Source: Amylostereum areolatum
Lineage: Eukaryota; Basidiomycota; Agaricomycetes; Russulales; Stereaceae
Assembly: GCA_012932865.1 (NCBI GenBank)
Contig: SAXG01000004.1
Location: 1,302,001 to 1,366,000 of the forward strand
Direction: 5' to 3'
Length of the DNA: 64,000 nucleotides
Positions 1-11,986 of the stretch are shown here, piece by piece. A program made the position numbers and the translations under genes. How positions within the stretch are numbered: the first letter of the stretch is position 1; each line of letters starts with the position of its first letter. Below the pieces are notes generated by a model that was not told the origin of the DNA, did not search any database, and saw only the letters and a program-made list of their open reading frames with translations.

Positions 1-1693
1 TCTTCTAAACACTAACGCAATGTTTCCCCAGGTCAATTGGAGATCACGTTTTTCAATACTTTTTGTCGTTCGATAAACTTCCGCGTTCTCATGTCGAAGA
101 CCGGAGTCCAGAAGTTGGTGCCAGACTTTTCATCATTGTTCAGACAGTTCTTCCGCTTCGGGTTTCACGGGACCTCGATGCACGACGATCCAGGAAACTT
201 ATGCTTCCTCCATCCGATGGACTACCCTCGGCTGCGTTCTTGTTTTCCATAACAATATCTTTCCATATATCATATACTGCCAGCGAGGAACTGTACTTTT
301 TATTATCCTCGTGATCACAATGAACGCAATAGCACCAGACGGAGGGGCGTTCGTTGGGATTGAACGCGTAACGAGCACAAACCACCAAGCTAGTCTCCTA
401 AAGCAGACGTCGATGGAGTCAACCCTCGTACCTCGGGATCCCACCAAGCATGCAACGGCGCGGAGGACGTGACGCGCACATGTGCTCCGAGCTGGCAAGC
501 TTGGCGGGTTTCTCCAGGATAGCTTCTTCACAAACAGACGGTTATGGGCAATGGGCGTCAGGAAAACCCTCACCTGCTAAACCCCAGATAGACGACCACT
601 AAATTGAATGGTGGGTGTGAGCTTTGTTAATTCGAGTAAACAAGTGTTAGTAACGCGCTCTTATCGACGACCGCGCCTCGGTTCGAGGCCAGCACAGGTG
701 ACAGCGGACTTCACAAGACGCGAGGAGAGCCACCAAGGAGCCACCGTCTCTTCTCGGCGATGCCCAAGGTGGGCGGCAGTCTCCGGCGGAGCTTTAATCG
801 ACTGGGCGTCTCCAGGTCTCCCAGTCCCAGCGCGACGCTCTCACCGCCGGCTCTTGTCTCTCACTTCAACGTCGTTGGTGCCCGCACGGCACAAGGTTGC
901 CTCACCCGACTAATACCTCTGTCGCTTTGGAATAAGTTTGCAGGGCTCACCGGTCAACCTGAGCTGCCCGTCATCCTTCGGTATTGGCGTCGTCATGTAT
1001 GGCTGCAGTGAGTGCCCTGCCATCGTCGAGTGGCGTCTCAGCGAGGGCGTGTTCAACTTAGAGGTCCGTCCTCTGCCCATCGCCCGTCGAACGTGACTGA
1101 CGTAACCTGTGATTCCCCATACCTCCTCGTCCGTAATATTTGGCTGCTGTTCCTGTCCGACATCTTCAAAGTCCCACCGTTGCCTTGTTACCGTGTCCTT
1201 CGTCGCTGTTTCTGGCTTCCCGTAATGCCGTCAGGTAGAGCCTTCCCCACGTCCCGCATTGACATCTCGCCGTCTCATGAGTCATGGTGCGTAGCCCACT
1301 TTTTCCTTGTTCTGTATCCGTTCTGACGCTCTCGGCTTTCACACATGGTAGTATAATGTAGAGTGTGTGCGCGACCTTTTCTCTCTTCATATGTTACTTC
1401 CATCCCGTTCCCTGCTATCCTCGCGCATTACGCATCTGCCCACTGATTACCACTTCCTGTTTGTACCTGGTTTTGCCGTTATAACCTCCTGTACGGAGTA
1501 CCTGCCTGTCTGTCAATTGCAATGAAATCTGTTTTCCCAATACCTTCGTACCCTTGTGAATAGCAAGTGAATAGCAGATATTAGCATCCTAAAATGAATC
1601 GGGAAGGAATATCGTAGAGCCAGATCCAGTTGGACTGGAGGCCAGATCTTTAACGAACACTGACGAGACAAGCAGGTAGTGTTCAGTTAAAGA
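1..1693. other. Region without a supported gene
   Basis: Only short open frames are present, on both strands. None has a recognisable domain, and I could not connect any by convincing introns. The 640-760 segment contains a B-box-like GGTTCGAGGCC string, but no tRNA cloverleaf could be folded around it by eye. Confidence 0.5.
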
Positions 1694-1696
1694 CTG

Positions 1697-3283
1697 GTAG
1701 AACTCGTCGGGCTTTGATAGGGATTTGCGAAACTTCGGCCGCGTCATCCAATTTGACCTGATTTAGGTATGCCTTGCACATGACAGCCAGCGGAGGACGC
1801 GTCTCGGTCCGCTTTACGACTCTACGAGTTGCATTTACTTCATCTTTGCTACGCATCCCATCCCTCGCATGGGCGATGAAATATCACTAGCTGCAATGGA
1901 AGATGACGCATTGCGTTCTCAATCCAACACCTTAGTTCTGCACCTTGGCGAGATCTCGCCGGCCGCCTCGGAAAATGCCCGCCTGGCCTACGCGTACCGA
2001 CCGCTGTCACAACAAACCAAGCAGCGCCCCGCGCCTCGCCGTGGTCGACGAGGTCCATCCTGGAGCTTGGGAACCTCGGAGTCTGAGCGGATTATTCAGG
2101 GGCTGGAGTTTGAGGGTGCGAGGTCACAGGTGTTGAGGTATTCGTCTCACTGCTGTGAGTGTACACTATTAGAGTCCCTGGTGTGGGACTAATCCGGGGC
2201 TAGAGCAGGCTGCATGAGACAAAGAAAAAGACCTTGGCGTCTGTGAGTAGTAAAGATGAAGCTGTCGGCTACGATGGCTGGAGGTTTCGACGGCTGGAGG
2301 TTTCGACGGCCAGACGTTGGCCAGACGGGCAGCTTGCGGGCAGCGAAGTCATGAAGGTGTTGTCTGCGCGTAGAAAGACGGGGCTTGTAAGAAAAGCGAG
2401 GGGCTGTGGTATTCGAAGGGCTGAGGAAGAAGCGTCCATTGTGATTGTAGGAAGAAAAGAGAAGGTACACGATTTCAGATGCGTCTTCCCACTGAGCGTA
2501 TGTACTGAGTAGTATCTCGAGCTTCGAGACGAGTCCGCGTCGGACGTCCCGACGTCGTGTTGAGAGCCCCACACCACGGGCATTGGCCGGTATTCCGGCT
2601 ACGGATAGGTATTTGAAAGAAATTCAGAAGTGATACTTATCAAGCCCTGCCGGCCAAGGGTGTAACCAAATACAAATGATATATATTTACATGCATGACT
2701 GTGGGATGCCAAGGTACTCCAAACAACTTATTTGTGAGAGATGAACATGCTTCAAAGGGAGGTCATGCAAATAAGTTCCCTGCATGCACGCCTTGAGGCC
2801 AGTGAAAGAAGATCTTTCCGAGATCTCCGCAATTGCTGTGTAAGTTATCCGCTATTCCTTTGTTGAAATCTGACGAGATGTTGCAAAGATGTTCTTTTTA
2901 TGCAGCTGCCAGGTCACCGAAAGAAGTTATATCAGCTGATAGCTATCACAAATATGTTCTTTCGGTGGCCTCGAGGGCACCATGCGGAGAACTTCTTCGA
3001 GGGACCTCGGTTGGAGGCTGTGTCTTTCACAAAAATATATCATTCTGATTACTTTACCATCTAACTGCTGGTGTTTCTCTTATTTAATATTTATGGGCCA
3101 TAAAGACTTAGGGAAAATGCAAGGCAAATGATAACTTTCCAACAGATTTTGAATTCCTTTCGAGAGACGGAACACCGGCCAATGCCCGTGGTGCCATCAC
3201 GTGCAGGACATACCCGAATCAGGACAAATTCGATGATGCGGCCGAGGTTTCGCAAATCCCTATCAAAGCCCGACGAGTTCTAC
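1697..3283. repeat. Decayed inverted-repeat element, about 1.6 kb
   Basis: The sequence from about 1697 to 1790 returns as an imperfect reverse complement at about 3190-3283. Both ends read GTAGAACTCG inwards, followed by a shared stretch around 'GCTTTGATAGGGATTTGCGA'. A further internal inverted pair (CACGGGCATTGGCCGGT) lies at about 2574-2592 and 3170-3190, so the structure may be nested. A tandem doublet of a 16-bp unit beginning CTGGAGGTTTCG is at about 2277-2310. No transposase frame was found inside and no clean target duplication outside. A non-autonomous DNA transposon is the likeliest reading. Confidence 0.55.
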
Positions 3284-3907
3284 TAGACTAAGATCCAGTA
3301 TCGAGTCTTTGCTCGGATTAGCTGCTAATGTTGAAGTAATTAGCGTACATTGGATCCAATTATCTCGGCTTAGCACGAGAGGGTTTTCCTGATGCATGGT
3401 CATACGTGAGATGAACGAGCACTGGCAGACGGAACCAGGTTTGTTTCATTTCTTAATCATAGGTGCTCACATGCTCACATTTTGTGTTGGATAACAGACC
3501 ACCATTGAAACCGAGGGTCGGCCCTGAGCCCGCCTGTGTTGATTAAGGCTTGAAGTACTTAGACTTTCTCGGTCGTTATGCCCTCACGGCTCGTTCAAAG
3601 TATACATAAAGTGCTCCCGCGAACGAGCGTGACAATGGGGTGTCGTTCGCCTCTAAGCGTGCACTTGGATGCGCTCGGTGTCACATTTGGGAGGGGAGAG
3701 GCCTAGCGGAGCTAGCAGCGTGACGAAACAGGCGCAAAATGGTAAGTTAAAGGATGCAAACCGTGGACTGATTCTTTCTTCTCAGGTGAATGCTGATGGT
3801 GGGGTTAGATCTAGCGAGGTCTGGGATACTTCTATAAACACAAATCGACGGTGCTTAAAGTTTAAGTGTTAAAGTTGTACAGTGGTGAACTGGGGGGGGG
3901 GGGGGGG
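3284..3907. other. Intergenic stretch ending in a G16 homopolymer
   Basis: No gene is supported here. Positions 3892-3907 are sixteen consecutive G on the plus strand, directly abutting the stop codon of the minus-strand gene at 3908. On the coding strand this is C16 at the start of the 3' UTR. Confidence 0.6.
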
Positions 3908-4455
3908 TTAGGAAAGGCGAAGGGTGGATGAACCCCCTAAAGAACAAGCAAAAAAGGACAAAGAAATCAAAATCAAAGTAACCAAAACCCACACCACCCT
4001 CGTGAAAAGAAACAAGAGAGATAAGATGCCAGCCCCTAACAGGAAGGTTAACAGGCCAATAAGAAGGAATACGGACTTCCTCAGAACCCAGAATCGACGC
4101 TCCATGGATGGAATAGCCATCAAGCTATTAGCGTGGTGGTCTACTTGCTCTTGGATGACCTGCAACGCAGACACCAGGTCGTCGATTTGCTCTTCAAGGT
4201 TGTCAAGCCTTGTCGAGTTTGCAAAATCGACGAGCTGAGTCTGAGCGGTAGGTAAGTGAATAGGTGTGTGCCATAGAGGGGAAATAGGAAATACCTCGGC
4301 ATTCGTCTCTTCTTCATCAACTGGATCTGCGACGAGGAGCCTGATTAGCTGACCTACAGAAGGTTGAGTTTAGCACGGCGATCATGAAGAATTTAGTAAT
4401 AGCACTACTCACGCAAACCGTCGAACACCTCCTCTGATATAGTCACTACGGGCAT
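3908..4455 (-). CDS. Small coiled-coil, double-pass membrane protein (3 exons)
   Basis: I do not recognise the family. The model has exons 4455-4413, 4353-4295 and 4240-3908, joined by 59-bp and 54-bp introns with GTGAGT..TGTAG and GTATTT..CTCAG borders. It encodes about 144 aa starting MPVVTISEEVFDGLRQLIRL. Residues about 20-75 are acidic and heptad-like (LDNLEEQIDDLVSALQVIQE), suggesting a coiled coil. Then come two hydrophobic segments (around KSVFLLIGLLTFLLGAGILS and VWVLVTLILISLSFF) with a short loop. This layout is common in basidiomycete small membrane proteins of unknown role. The splice joins keep one frame from the ATG to the stop, which is the main support. No partner gene is adjacent. 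Confidence 0.6.
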
Positions 4456-7400
4456 GTTTGAGCTGGAAGACTTGGTTGGGCGGAAGGAGATAGCAGGCTT
4501 GGCCGTCAAATTTACCCTTTATCCTCCTTCCTCCGACTGATAGGGCATCGCTCTTTATACCGGAGAAGCACTGGTAGATGTTAATGATGGAGGTCCGAGG
4601 AGGCCTCTAAATTCGCCTTGTCAGACCATACCTTACGATGATAGAAAGGCGGGAGAGAGCCTCCAATAGAGAATCAATGGGTTGATTCAAATTGCGTGAA
4701 TCACGAATGGCGCCCAGTCGGACTCGAGCGCCTAAGCACAAATAAGCACTCTTTTGTAATCACACTTCAATAGGATCAATCATCAATGCATCAATGTCAA
4801 TTGAAGGCCCAGGAGACACCGTCCTCCAGGATCTTTAAGGACATTCGGACACTCCTCAGAATGGCCAGATCTCCGGATCCCTATCAGCGATGACTCCTAT
4901 CACAGCAGTCGCTTCCTCACTCTCGAACACTCTCGTGGACAGTCGCCGCCCCCTAGAGTCAGTCTCCCTCGAGGGCCCACGTCGCCGCTTACGGTTGACA
5001 GAGCAGCGCGCGCTACGCCAGGCAAGCCTTTTCTGTGACTGTTCGAGCTTATCATTGACGACGTCGGACCACGTAGGAGGACGAACGTCTTCTAAAACAG
5101 CTCAAGCAACTTCTCCAACTCAAAGCTAGAACATCAGCGGCAGTAATCACTCTCGACCGCCTTGTTGGTGATCTCGAAGCTGTCCGTAACTTTCTTCGGT
5201 TCCAATCGACAATGAACTAATCGTCTTTCTCAAAGTTGAACGCAGCACAATTGAGGTTGCTCACCTGCAGCGAATGCTCCAAGGTCATGGACGTCCCATA
5301 CATGTGCGTTATCCAATACCAATCCTACATGCCTATCTGATCCTCTCGTGAACCAGGGTACCTCAATGTCAGCATCTCTTTTGTGGAAGCTGTCTCTCCA
5401 AGACGTTCAAGGCCAGGGTCTCAAAGGTCATGCAGGCGGACCCTCTGTCGGGAGGTGGTCAAAATGTTCCGGAGAAGATGACGAAGGCATACATCCGCAG
5501 GTTACGAATAACGTACTGTATGCCTCTGCTGTGGTGTCCCAAATGCCACGGGTTAATCCGTGAAGTTCCTATGCCCATACATTTACTTACAGCACTGTCG
5601 CGTTCTGTATCAGTCGCGGTTGGCGCTCCAGACAATCATACCGAACGACCGGTGATTGAGCCTCCGTCTACATACTTCCTGTAACTCCGCTCTCGTCTTC
5701 CTACGTAATCATACAGACGTCGTTGGGAGACTGAACCGGTGTCGCCCGTACTTTATAAGTAAGTAGAAAGTTCTGCACATTTGAGGTTGGAAGTATTATG
5801 AACTTTGGATGAACTATTACTCGAGACCAGGTGGTGCGCGGAGCGCCGTGGTATGCCATTCCAGGATGGAATGCGCCGGAATGCCCTGGAGCGAGCCTGG
5901 AATGGAAATCGCCGGGTGCCGGGTGTCGGCCAGTGACCGCACACCGGCGGTGCATCCGCCCCGTCCCTTATCAGTACTTTGCCCATTGTCTCCTCCATAC
6001 ATGCTTTCTCTCCTTCCCTTGGGCGTCCGTTACCTACAGTAACTACACCAACGAAGAACTCTGCGCCAAATAGTAGGATTGTATCCCAATCCGCGACTGG
6101 AAGTGATCCAGTCGAACGCGCTCGCGCGTCCAAGCATCGAACTGTGAAGGACCTCGTCGATCGAACTTCGACGGGTCGGCGATTCGCTCAGCGCGCAAGC
6201 AACTCACTTTTCGACAGCGCTTGACGTCATTGCGCCGATTTGGCGCGACTCGAGCGACTTGGTACCCGTCTCATAAATGTGCGTCGTCCTTCGCCTTGCC
6301 CTTTCCGTACCCTCTTCCACCACCATCCACTCCCCCCACTCGTCCCCTCCCTCGTCCCTTTTCCTCCTCTCCCTCGTCCCCTCTTCCTCTCCTCGTCCCC
6401 TCCTCCCCCCTCCCCTCCCGTCTCGCTCTGCCGTTGCCCCCCTTCTCGCACCCAGACCTTCTCATCAGTTCAGTCTAGCGACTCTCGTCTCGGATGCGTA
6501 GCGGGTATCTTGTTGCGACTTCGCACGATCACACGCGATTCGTTTTTTGACCGACAGTGACTATATCCAGCACACAAGAGGAATTAGCCGACGGGTACGT
6601 GCATACATCCTGTCTTTCTCCCCAGTTCTAACGCGCGACATCGCATTCAGTCTATCCGCCCCTCACCACCACACCTTGATGAAGGTAGAAAGCCCAGCAA
6701 ACACTAGATAAGTGCATATATGCGCTTCAAAAGATCAGTACTTCCTAGAACTCCCCCGCGCACAGAATCGTGAGTCTCAGAGCTACGTTCTCTCATTTTC
6801 TCACTTCTGATACATTGTATGATTGCCTGGCGTAGGACGCGGCGATAGCGAAGGTGACGCGCGCGTTCAACGTTCACTAGTCACTACCGAGTGTCGATGG
6901 CCCCACATAGTAGCCTTTCCAAGAACCCGACTCGTCACGTACTCGTTCGTGTACTTATGGTCGGCTTTGATATGTAATATAATTTATATTTCGATAATAA
7001 AGTGGGAATAAAAACGACCTGGAATCCTGGATTGCGGGCCCATACATGCCAGGGAACCCCCAAGCTGGAATGAGATGGACGAAAGGTAATAGATCGAATT
7101 AGTCTCCTTTGCAAACCCTAAAACATCACTTGCACCTTTTGGGAAGTGGGAGGGCGGTCGTGATGTATAGGGTCTGCGCACAATCGCGCCCTTGTCATAG
7201 GTGATCAGCAATTCGTTTTAGAAGTAAGATCGAATGGCTTCGGGCCATTCTGGAATGCAAACTGGGCTGGATCGCGTTGGATCGCTGTGGACTGTCGTGG
7301 ATCGCTGTGGGGTGGTGCCAGTTTGTCCTGGTTCGTCGAGTTCAAGGTTCAGGAGGTTCCCCCTCACAAGGCTACGACAGGGCTTGCTTTCCACTTACTT

Positions 7401-7552
7401 TTGTCATTAATTCCATAAACTTAAGACCAGCATTTTTCCTTTAGAAAAGCTGGCGCTGTGCCCGTGCCGTGCTGGCAGTAAACCCATACATCTTCAGCGT
7501 ATCTCCACCTCGTTACCCCATTCATAGATCAAGTTCAGAACAGATGCACCCA
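4456..7552. other. 3.1-kb stretch without a supported gene
   Basis: Several frames of 60-125 codons exist, but none shows a domain or a plausible intron-joined model. About 6296-6445 is a C/T-rich simple tract, which explains the overlapping Pro/Ser- and Arg/Gly-rich frames on the two strands. Around 7262-7315 a short GTGGATCGCTGTGG-like unit is repeated imperfectly. Confidence 0.45.
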
Positions 7553-9451
7553 TTAGTACCCGATCCGAAAACCTGCCAAATCTCCCATTTCATCCCTCCA
7601 TGTCTTTCCCAGCCCCACCTCATCGTCCCGCTCACACACGTCCCTCTCCAACCCCTCACCCTTCCCGTCGTCCCACGTCCCCACCACATCAAAAGTCCGC
7701 ATCTCCGCGGTCGGCTCACACCCGATGTCGATGAACACCCGCTCCAGCGCGGGCACGGTGCGTGCGAGTCGCCGCGCGACGTTGACGCGGTCGAGCAGCT
7801 CAAGGTGCTTTCCATACGAGTTGAGCGGGATAACCGTGCAGATGCCTAAGCAATACGTAGGCAGGCTGCAACGCATCGTGAGCTGGAACGCTGGCACGGG
7901 CGCCGCAACAAGTAATTCGTACACGGCCTCCTACGACTTTGTCAGCGCGTCGTACAGGACAGAACGGAGGGGGCGAGCACGCACCACCATCTTCGCTGGC
8001 CTCATCTCGTTCTCCACGGTCGGGTAGATCCTCAAATCGAGCCTCTCCAGCTGCGCACTCAGCGGGATGGCGTACTGCAAGCAGTGCGCATCTTTCCCGT
8101 CGAGCTCGATCTCCAGCCTCATTGCCTTCACCCTCGCGCACACCAGTATCTCCGACAGATCGGTCGCCTCTTCCTTTTCCAACTTCACCCGTTCAATGAA
8201 CAGCCTCTCCACCGAGCACGTCACGCCAAGCACCCAGAGGGTCATCGAGTCGCCGGACAACTCCACAAACGCGCGCCACGGGGTCCCCGCCTCGAGGTTT
8301 GTGTAGCGCATCTGGGCGAGCATGGCTTCGCCACGGCCTTCATCCTCGGTGGAAGCCTTGAGTATGCGCTGGAGCGGGCGTGAATTGCAGGTTGTGAGCG
8401 TGCGAAGGGAGGGGAAAAGCGCTCCGAGCACGCGCAGGTCGGTGCCGCCGCCGTAGCAGTTGCGCAGGCGGAGCGAGTGCACGCGGGGAAAGACGAGACC
8501 GTGTGGGTCGAAGACCTTGCGTGCGACCGCGTCGGGCTTGGTTTCCGCGTCGACATCTGAAGGGGGGACAACAGCGTCGGGATCGTACCAGTCGCCGTAC
8601 GGCTCGTTGGTGGAGAAAGACGGCAGTTGAACTCGCGTGAGATCGAGGATCTCGAGAGTGCCCGCGCGCGCAAGGAGGGCGGTAAACGGGTTGAGGGTGC
8701 TCGAGAAGGGCTCGAGGTCGTGCGGGTCCCAAGCTTGAATGCAGACTTTGACGAGGGGGGCTTGCATATGCTGGACAATTTTGAGGGAGGTGGGAAGGCG
8801 TTCGGGCGGGAGTGCATTGGTTTCTACTTGCCCGCATTCTTTTTTCGCGTATTTGACGGATGAGTCGGGGGTTTCCTCGTCTTCCTTCCTCACCAGATCC
8901 TTCCCCTCCTTCCCCTCGCCGCCCCACACCGTCACTTTTAGCTCGTGCACACTACCCAGTCCCTTCAACGCCTGTTCCAGAACCCCATACCTCTCGATAG
9001 CATCATCGAGTTTCGAGATCTCGAGCTCCTCTAACCGCGTCGCCCCATTCATCACCTCCGCCAGGTCCTTTGCATCCACAAGCGATACTGGTCGATGAGC
9101 CGAATTGAGCAGCACGAGCTTCTTCAACAGCGCCCCTCTCCCGCGCATAAACATCCTGAATGACTCGATCACCTTATCGTCCTTCCCCAGCTCCTTCTCC
9201 AAGAGCCACGGAGGCGCACGCTCGTAGCTCGACGGGTGCGTCGAACAGCTCTTTCCACCAAAGCAGAGGACGGCCCGGCCTTCAAGGAGGCAGAGCGCGC
9301 CGTAGGCGTGGAAGGTGCGGCAGGTTAGCATGAGGGATAAGAGGGTGGGACGCGCCGTGTAATCGTCTTCAGTGAGGATCTTGGCGATAGTGTAGAAGAT
9401 ATCGAATGGAAAGAGACGGCTGGGGGCGTGCGGGACGTCCCTAGGGCGCAT
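7553..9451 (-). CDS. F-box-like protein with degenerate leucine-rich repeats
   Basis: Two exons (9451-7985 and 7930-7553) encode about 614 aa. The N-terminus (LFPFDIFYTIAKIL...LLSLMLTCRTFHAYG, about residues 13-52) fits the F-box-like fold that docks substrate receptors on Skp1 in SCF ubiquitin ligases. The rest is a series of L-rich segments with N/L spacing (LEELEISKLDD, LEILDLTRVQLP, VHSLRLRNC, LERLDLRIYP) typical of the divergent LRRs of basidiomycete F-box proteins. The intron at 7984-7931 is 54 bp with GTGCGT, a GCTGAC branch site and GTAG, so the TAG it contains is intronic and the last 125 codons belong to the gene. The family is greatly expanded in agaricomycetes and individual substrates are unknown. 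Confidence 0.8.
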
Positions 9452-10567
9452 GCGTACGTTCAGCTTTGTGAGCGTGGTTTGGAGAGGGATTCACTAACCT
9501 AATTTTGATCATTTCCTGGGAGTATGTGGTCGTTGTGTTGGTGGTCGAGGTTCGAATTTTGACCGGTCGGCAGTCGGGCTTCTGTACCGGGTGCGAGACG
9601 TCACGTGGATGCGACAAAGAACAATGCAACATGACAATGGCCTGCCCAGCGGGGATGAGATCGTAGCACTGGACAAAGAGGGTTTTCGAAGAGCGTTGGC
9701 GTGCGGATAAAGGCTGACATGTGAGAAAGATCTGATGAAGATTTGAAAGGCTGAAAGGGTGCAGTAGTTACCTGGCACTCGATTCTCTGCAGCGGCGCTT
9801 AGTTTGAGCACGTGGTCTCACACACCGCCACTTCGCATTGCCCGCCGGTGTCCGCGCCATGCCCTGCCGAACATGTCCTCGCGTTGCTGTCCCTCTGTAA
9901 CGTTGGCCGCGCTGGTTCCAGCCGATAGGCCTCTCGTCTTTACATTTCTTACGGCTCCGTGTACATGGCATAAATACACGATAAATACACGGGCATCGCA
10001 TGGGAACCCCCACAGTCGTCACGACAGACGATGTCCCTCCGTTGCCCACCATTCTCTTGTCGCGTTCTTGAGTGCGTTGAGCCTGACATCCTCCGTCAGC
10101 AACGCTTCGTCCTGGCGCTGGTGGAAGATGGTATCATCGAAGAGAAGTATCAATGACCGCGCGCCGAGTAAGGTTGGAGCCGCCGCCAGGCGGAGCTTTT
10201 CGAGTAAGTACCGTTGTAACTGTAAAAGTGTAACGACCGACCAGACGCGGCGGGTCATGTGATTGACACCTAACGCCAATGCAATGAGCCTACAAGTTAC
10301 AACTCTTATCCTAACGATGTCTACATGTTCATTTTTAAACATACATATATCAGAACCTACTGCATACGGTATCATAGGGCGGGCGGACCAGCGTCATCAC
10401 GAGGATGTGTTGTGCCCAAAAGGGTTCTAAATAGTAAGTACATGTGCAGTGAACGGGACCACATGCGAACTGGAAATATTTCGATAGATGGGGACAACAT
10501 AGGGGATACTTGGGATTCATGTTACACGCGCAGGGCGCGTCAAGGTCGGGAGAGGGACAGTAAAAAC
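9452..10567. other. Intergenic region between F-box gene and RING 3' fragment
   Basis: No frame here has a recognisable domain. It separates two genes of the same (minus) orientation and should contain the promoter of the F-box gene and the terminator of the RING gene whose last codons end at 10568. Confidence 0.4.
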
Positions 10568-10669
10568 CTAGACTGCGAACAAAGAGTCAAACGAGCCTAT
10601 CTCCTCGGTGCACTCCTCCTTCGGCGGGCGCCCGAGGGCCTCGTTGAGAGAGTGGATGATGAGATCGAC
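10568..10669 (-). pseudogene. 3'-terminal fragment of the RING-finger gene split by the Gypsy element
   Basis: Read on minus from the target duplication GTCGA (10669-10665), the frame continues as VDLIIHSLNEALGRPP... and ends at a TAG at 10570-10568, about 33 codons in all. This frame is exactly the one left open at 20373 on the other side of the retrotransposon. Removing the element and one TCGAC copy gives uninterrupted coding sequence from the RING motif to this stop. The fragment is therefore the authentic C-terminus of the gene at 20373-21216, now 9.7 kb away. Confidence 0.8.
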
Positions 10670-11179
10670 TGTTAAGGACGGTCCTTATCACGTGACAAGC
10701 GGCTCAGGCTACAGTACTCTTACGCGTGAGAGGTGGGATCAGGTGATCCAGACGTCTCGGTTTATACGAAGGTGAGGGTCAATAAGCGAAGCAGTAAGTC
10801 TTCACGGAAGACTTAGGCGAGCTTATCAACTTAGTTGGCTTGGGATTCTCTTTAACGTTTAGAAGAGGAGGTTCTTATTAGAACAGTCCTGTATTTACAA
10901 AGAGAACGAGCTGAGGAATAGCTCGTTCGTTGAGCCTCCTTTTATATGAAAGGAGGTCGAGTAAATAAATGTACATAAGGCAACGATCGTATCAAGTATC
11001 TACGGGGACGCGACTGTGGCACAGTCGTAGCTGTGTTGTCGAGATGCCGACGAGCTGTGGCGCGGTCGTGGCTATGTCGTCGGGACGGTTACGAGCTGGG
11101 GCACAGTCGTAACTCGTCGTTTAGCGACGTCCTTCCTAATAAGGCAACAGAAATGAAGTACCTTGAACGAGTTGTAACA
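10670..11179 (-). repeat. 3' LTR of the Gypsy element (510 bp)
   Basis: It matches the right LTR apart from single-base differences and one missing 41-bp unit: three U3 units start at about 11014, 11055 and 11096, against four on the right. On the element strand it begins TGTTACAACTCG directly after the purine-rich tract at 11193-11180. Confidence 0.93.
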
Positions 11180-11412
11180 CTATCCCCCTCTCTAGAATCT
11201 ACGTCTCGTAGATTCCTGAACCGAAGTGGTTCTAGCGGGATGTCTTGAACGTGTTGTCGGTCGCTCGCTCTTCGCCATTGGAGAAGGAATATGGTTGATG
11301 CGAGGAAGGTGAGGATCGTAAGTCCTACGATGATGCTGATGACGGCGATGAGCCAGCGAGGAGTGGGCGTATTGAAGATCGATAGATCGGGTGATTGTGT
11401 TGATTGCATCAT
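11089..11412 (-). CDS. Accessory ORF of the Gypsy element: small single-pass membrane protein
   Basis: The frame encodes about 107 aa starting MMQSTQSPDLSIF. A strong hydrophobic segment at about residues 18-43 (WLIAVISIIVGLTILTFLAS) is followed by a basic patch (LQWRRASDRQ), which predicts a type III or tail-like single-pass protein with a cytosolic C-terminus. Its last third runs into the 3' LTR. It lies in the position where envelope-like genes occur in some Gypsy elements. It is far too short for a glycoprotein, and no signal peptide, fusion motif or glycosylation-rich ectodomain is visible. Function unknown; it may be chance coding. Confidence 0.4.
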   Translation of the reverse strand: MMQSTQSPDLSIFNTPTPRWLIAVISIIVGLTILTFLASTIFLLQWRRASDRQHVQDIPLEPLRFRNLRDVDSREGDSVTTRSRYFISVALLGRTSLNDELRLCPSS

Positions 11413-11484
11413 GCTTCTGGGTTTGTCGTTTTCTGATGTTCACTCTTTATATCCTTGCCCGGACCCTAACGATAGAATTCTATT

Positions 11485-11868
11485 CTATCGTTTCAACAAC
11501 GCTTCTACTACCTTTAGGTCCTCCCCGTTTATCGTAGTAGCCCCTAACCGATGCCCTATCCTCGCCGTCGTCGCGTGATCTGGGCTCTTGAACCGAGACC
11601 CGCGCTTTCGGAAGAGTCCCTTGATGCCGGATCTTCCCTTCGACTCCTGCATAGCTTCTTCGTCTAAGCTTCTCGGCCTCTTCATGGCGCGAGCGACGTC
11701 CGGACGGTTTAGGAGTTCCGTGACTCGTTTGAGATGACGAAGGAGTTCTTCGTCCTGTGGGTCGGGCGTGGGAGTGCGCGAGAGGACGGGCGAAGGAGGA
11801 GGAGTGGTAGGAGGAGTGTGGTAGGTGGTGGAGAGGTTGCGCGACGAGGAGGTAAGAGTAGAAGACAT
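11485..11868 (-). CDS. Accessory ORF of the Gypsy element, 127 aa, unknown
   Basis: It begins MSSTLTSSSRNLSTTYHTPP and has a Ser/Thr/Pro-rich N-terminal third, a charged helical middle (DEELLRHLKRVTELLNRPD) and a basic, Gly/Arg/Lys-rich stretch (GIKGLFRKRGSRFKSPDH). There is no known domain. An uninterrupted ATG-to-stop frame with clear amino-acid bias, in the retroelement's 3' accessory region, suggests it is or was expressed. A basic nucleic-acid-binding accessory role would be a guess. Confidence 0.4.
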   Translation of the reverse strand: MSSTLTSSSRNLSTTYHTPPTTPPPSPVLSRTPTPDPQDEELLRHLKRVTELLNRPDVARAMKRPRSLDEEAMQESKGRSGIKGLFRKRGSRFKSPDHATTARIGHRLGATTINGEDLKVVEALLKR

Positions 11869-11986
11869 TTTTGTTGGTTTGGGTGGTGCGAGTGAGTTTG
11901 TTTAGACGATGTCTGAGGATGTTATCGTCTTTGTGACTTTCCTTTTATGCTTGTGATGTGGAGGAGCAATGATGTAATCATTGCCG

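Noticed and set aside
660..700. tRNA gene suggested by a B-box-like GGTTCGAGG
   Set aside because: No A box at the right distance and no acceptor stem could be formed.
7931..7984. In-frame TAG in the F-box gene as a sign of a pseudogene
   Set aside because: It lies in a 54-bp segment with GTGCGT, a GCTGAC branch site and a TAG acceptor. Removal keeps frame and adds a fitting C-terminus.
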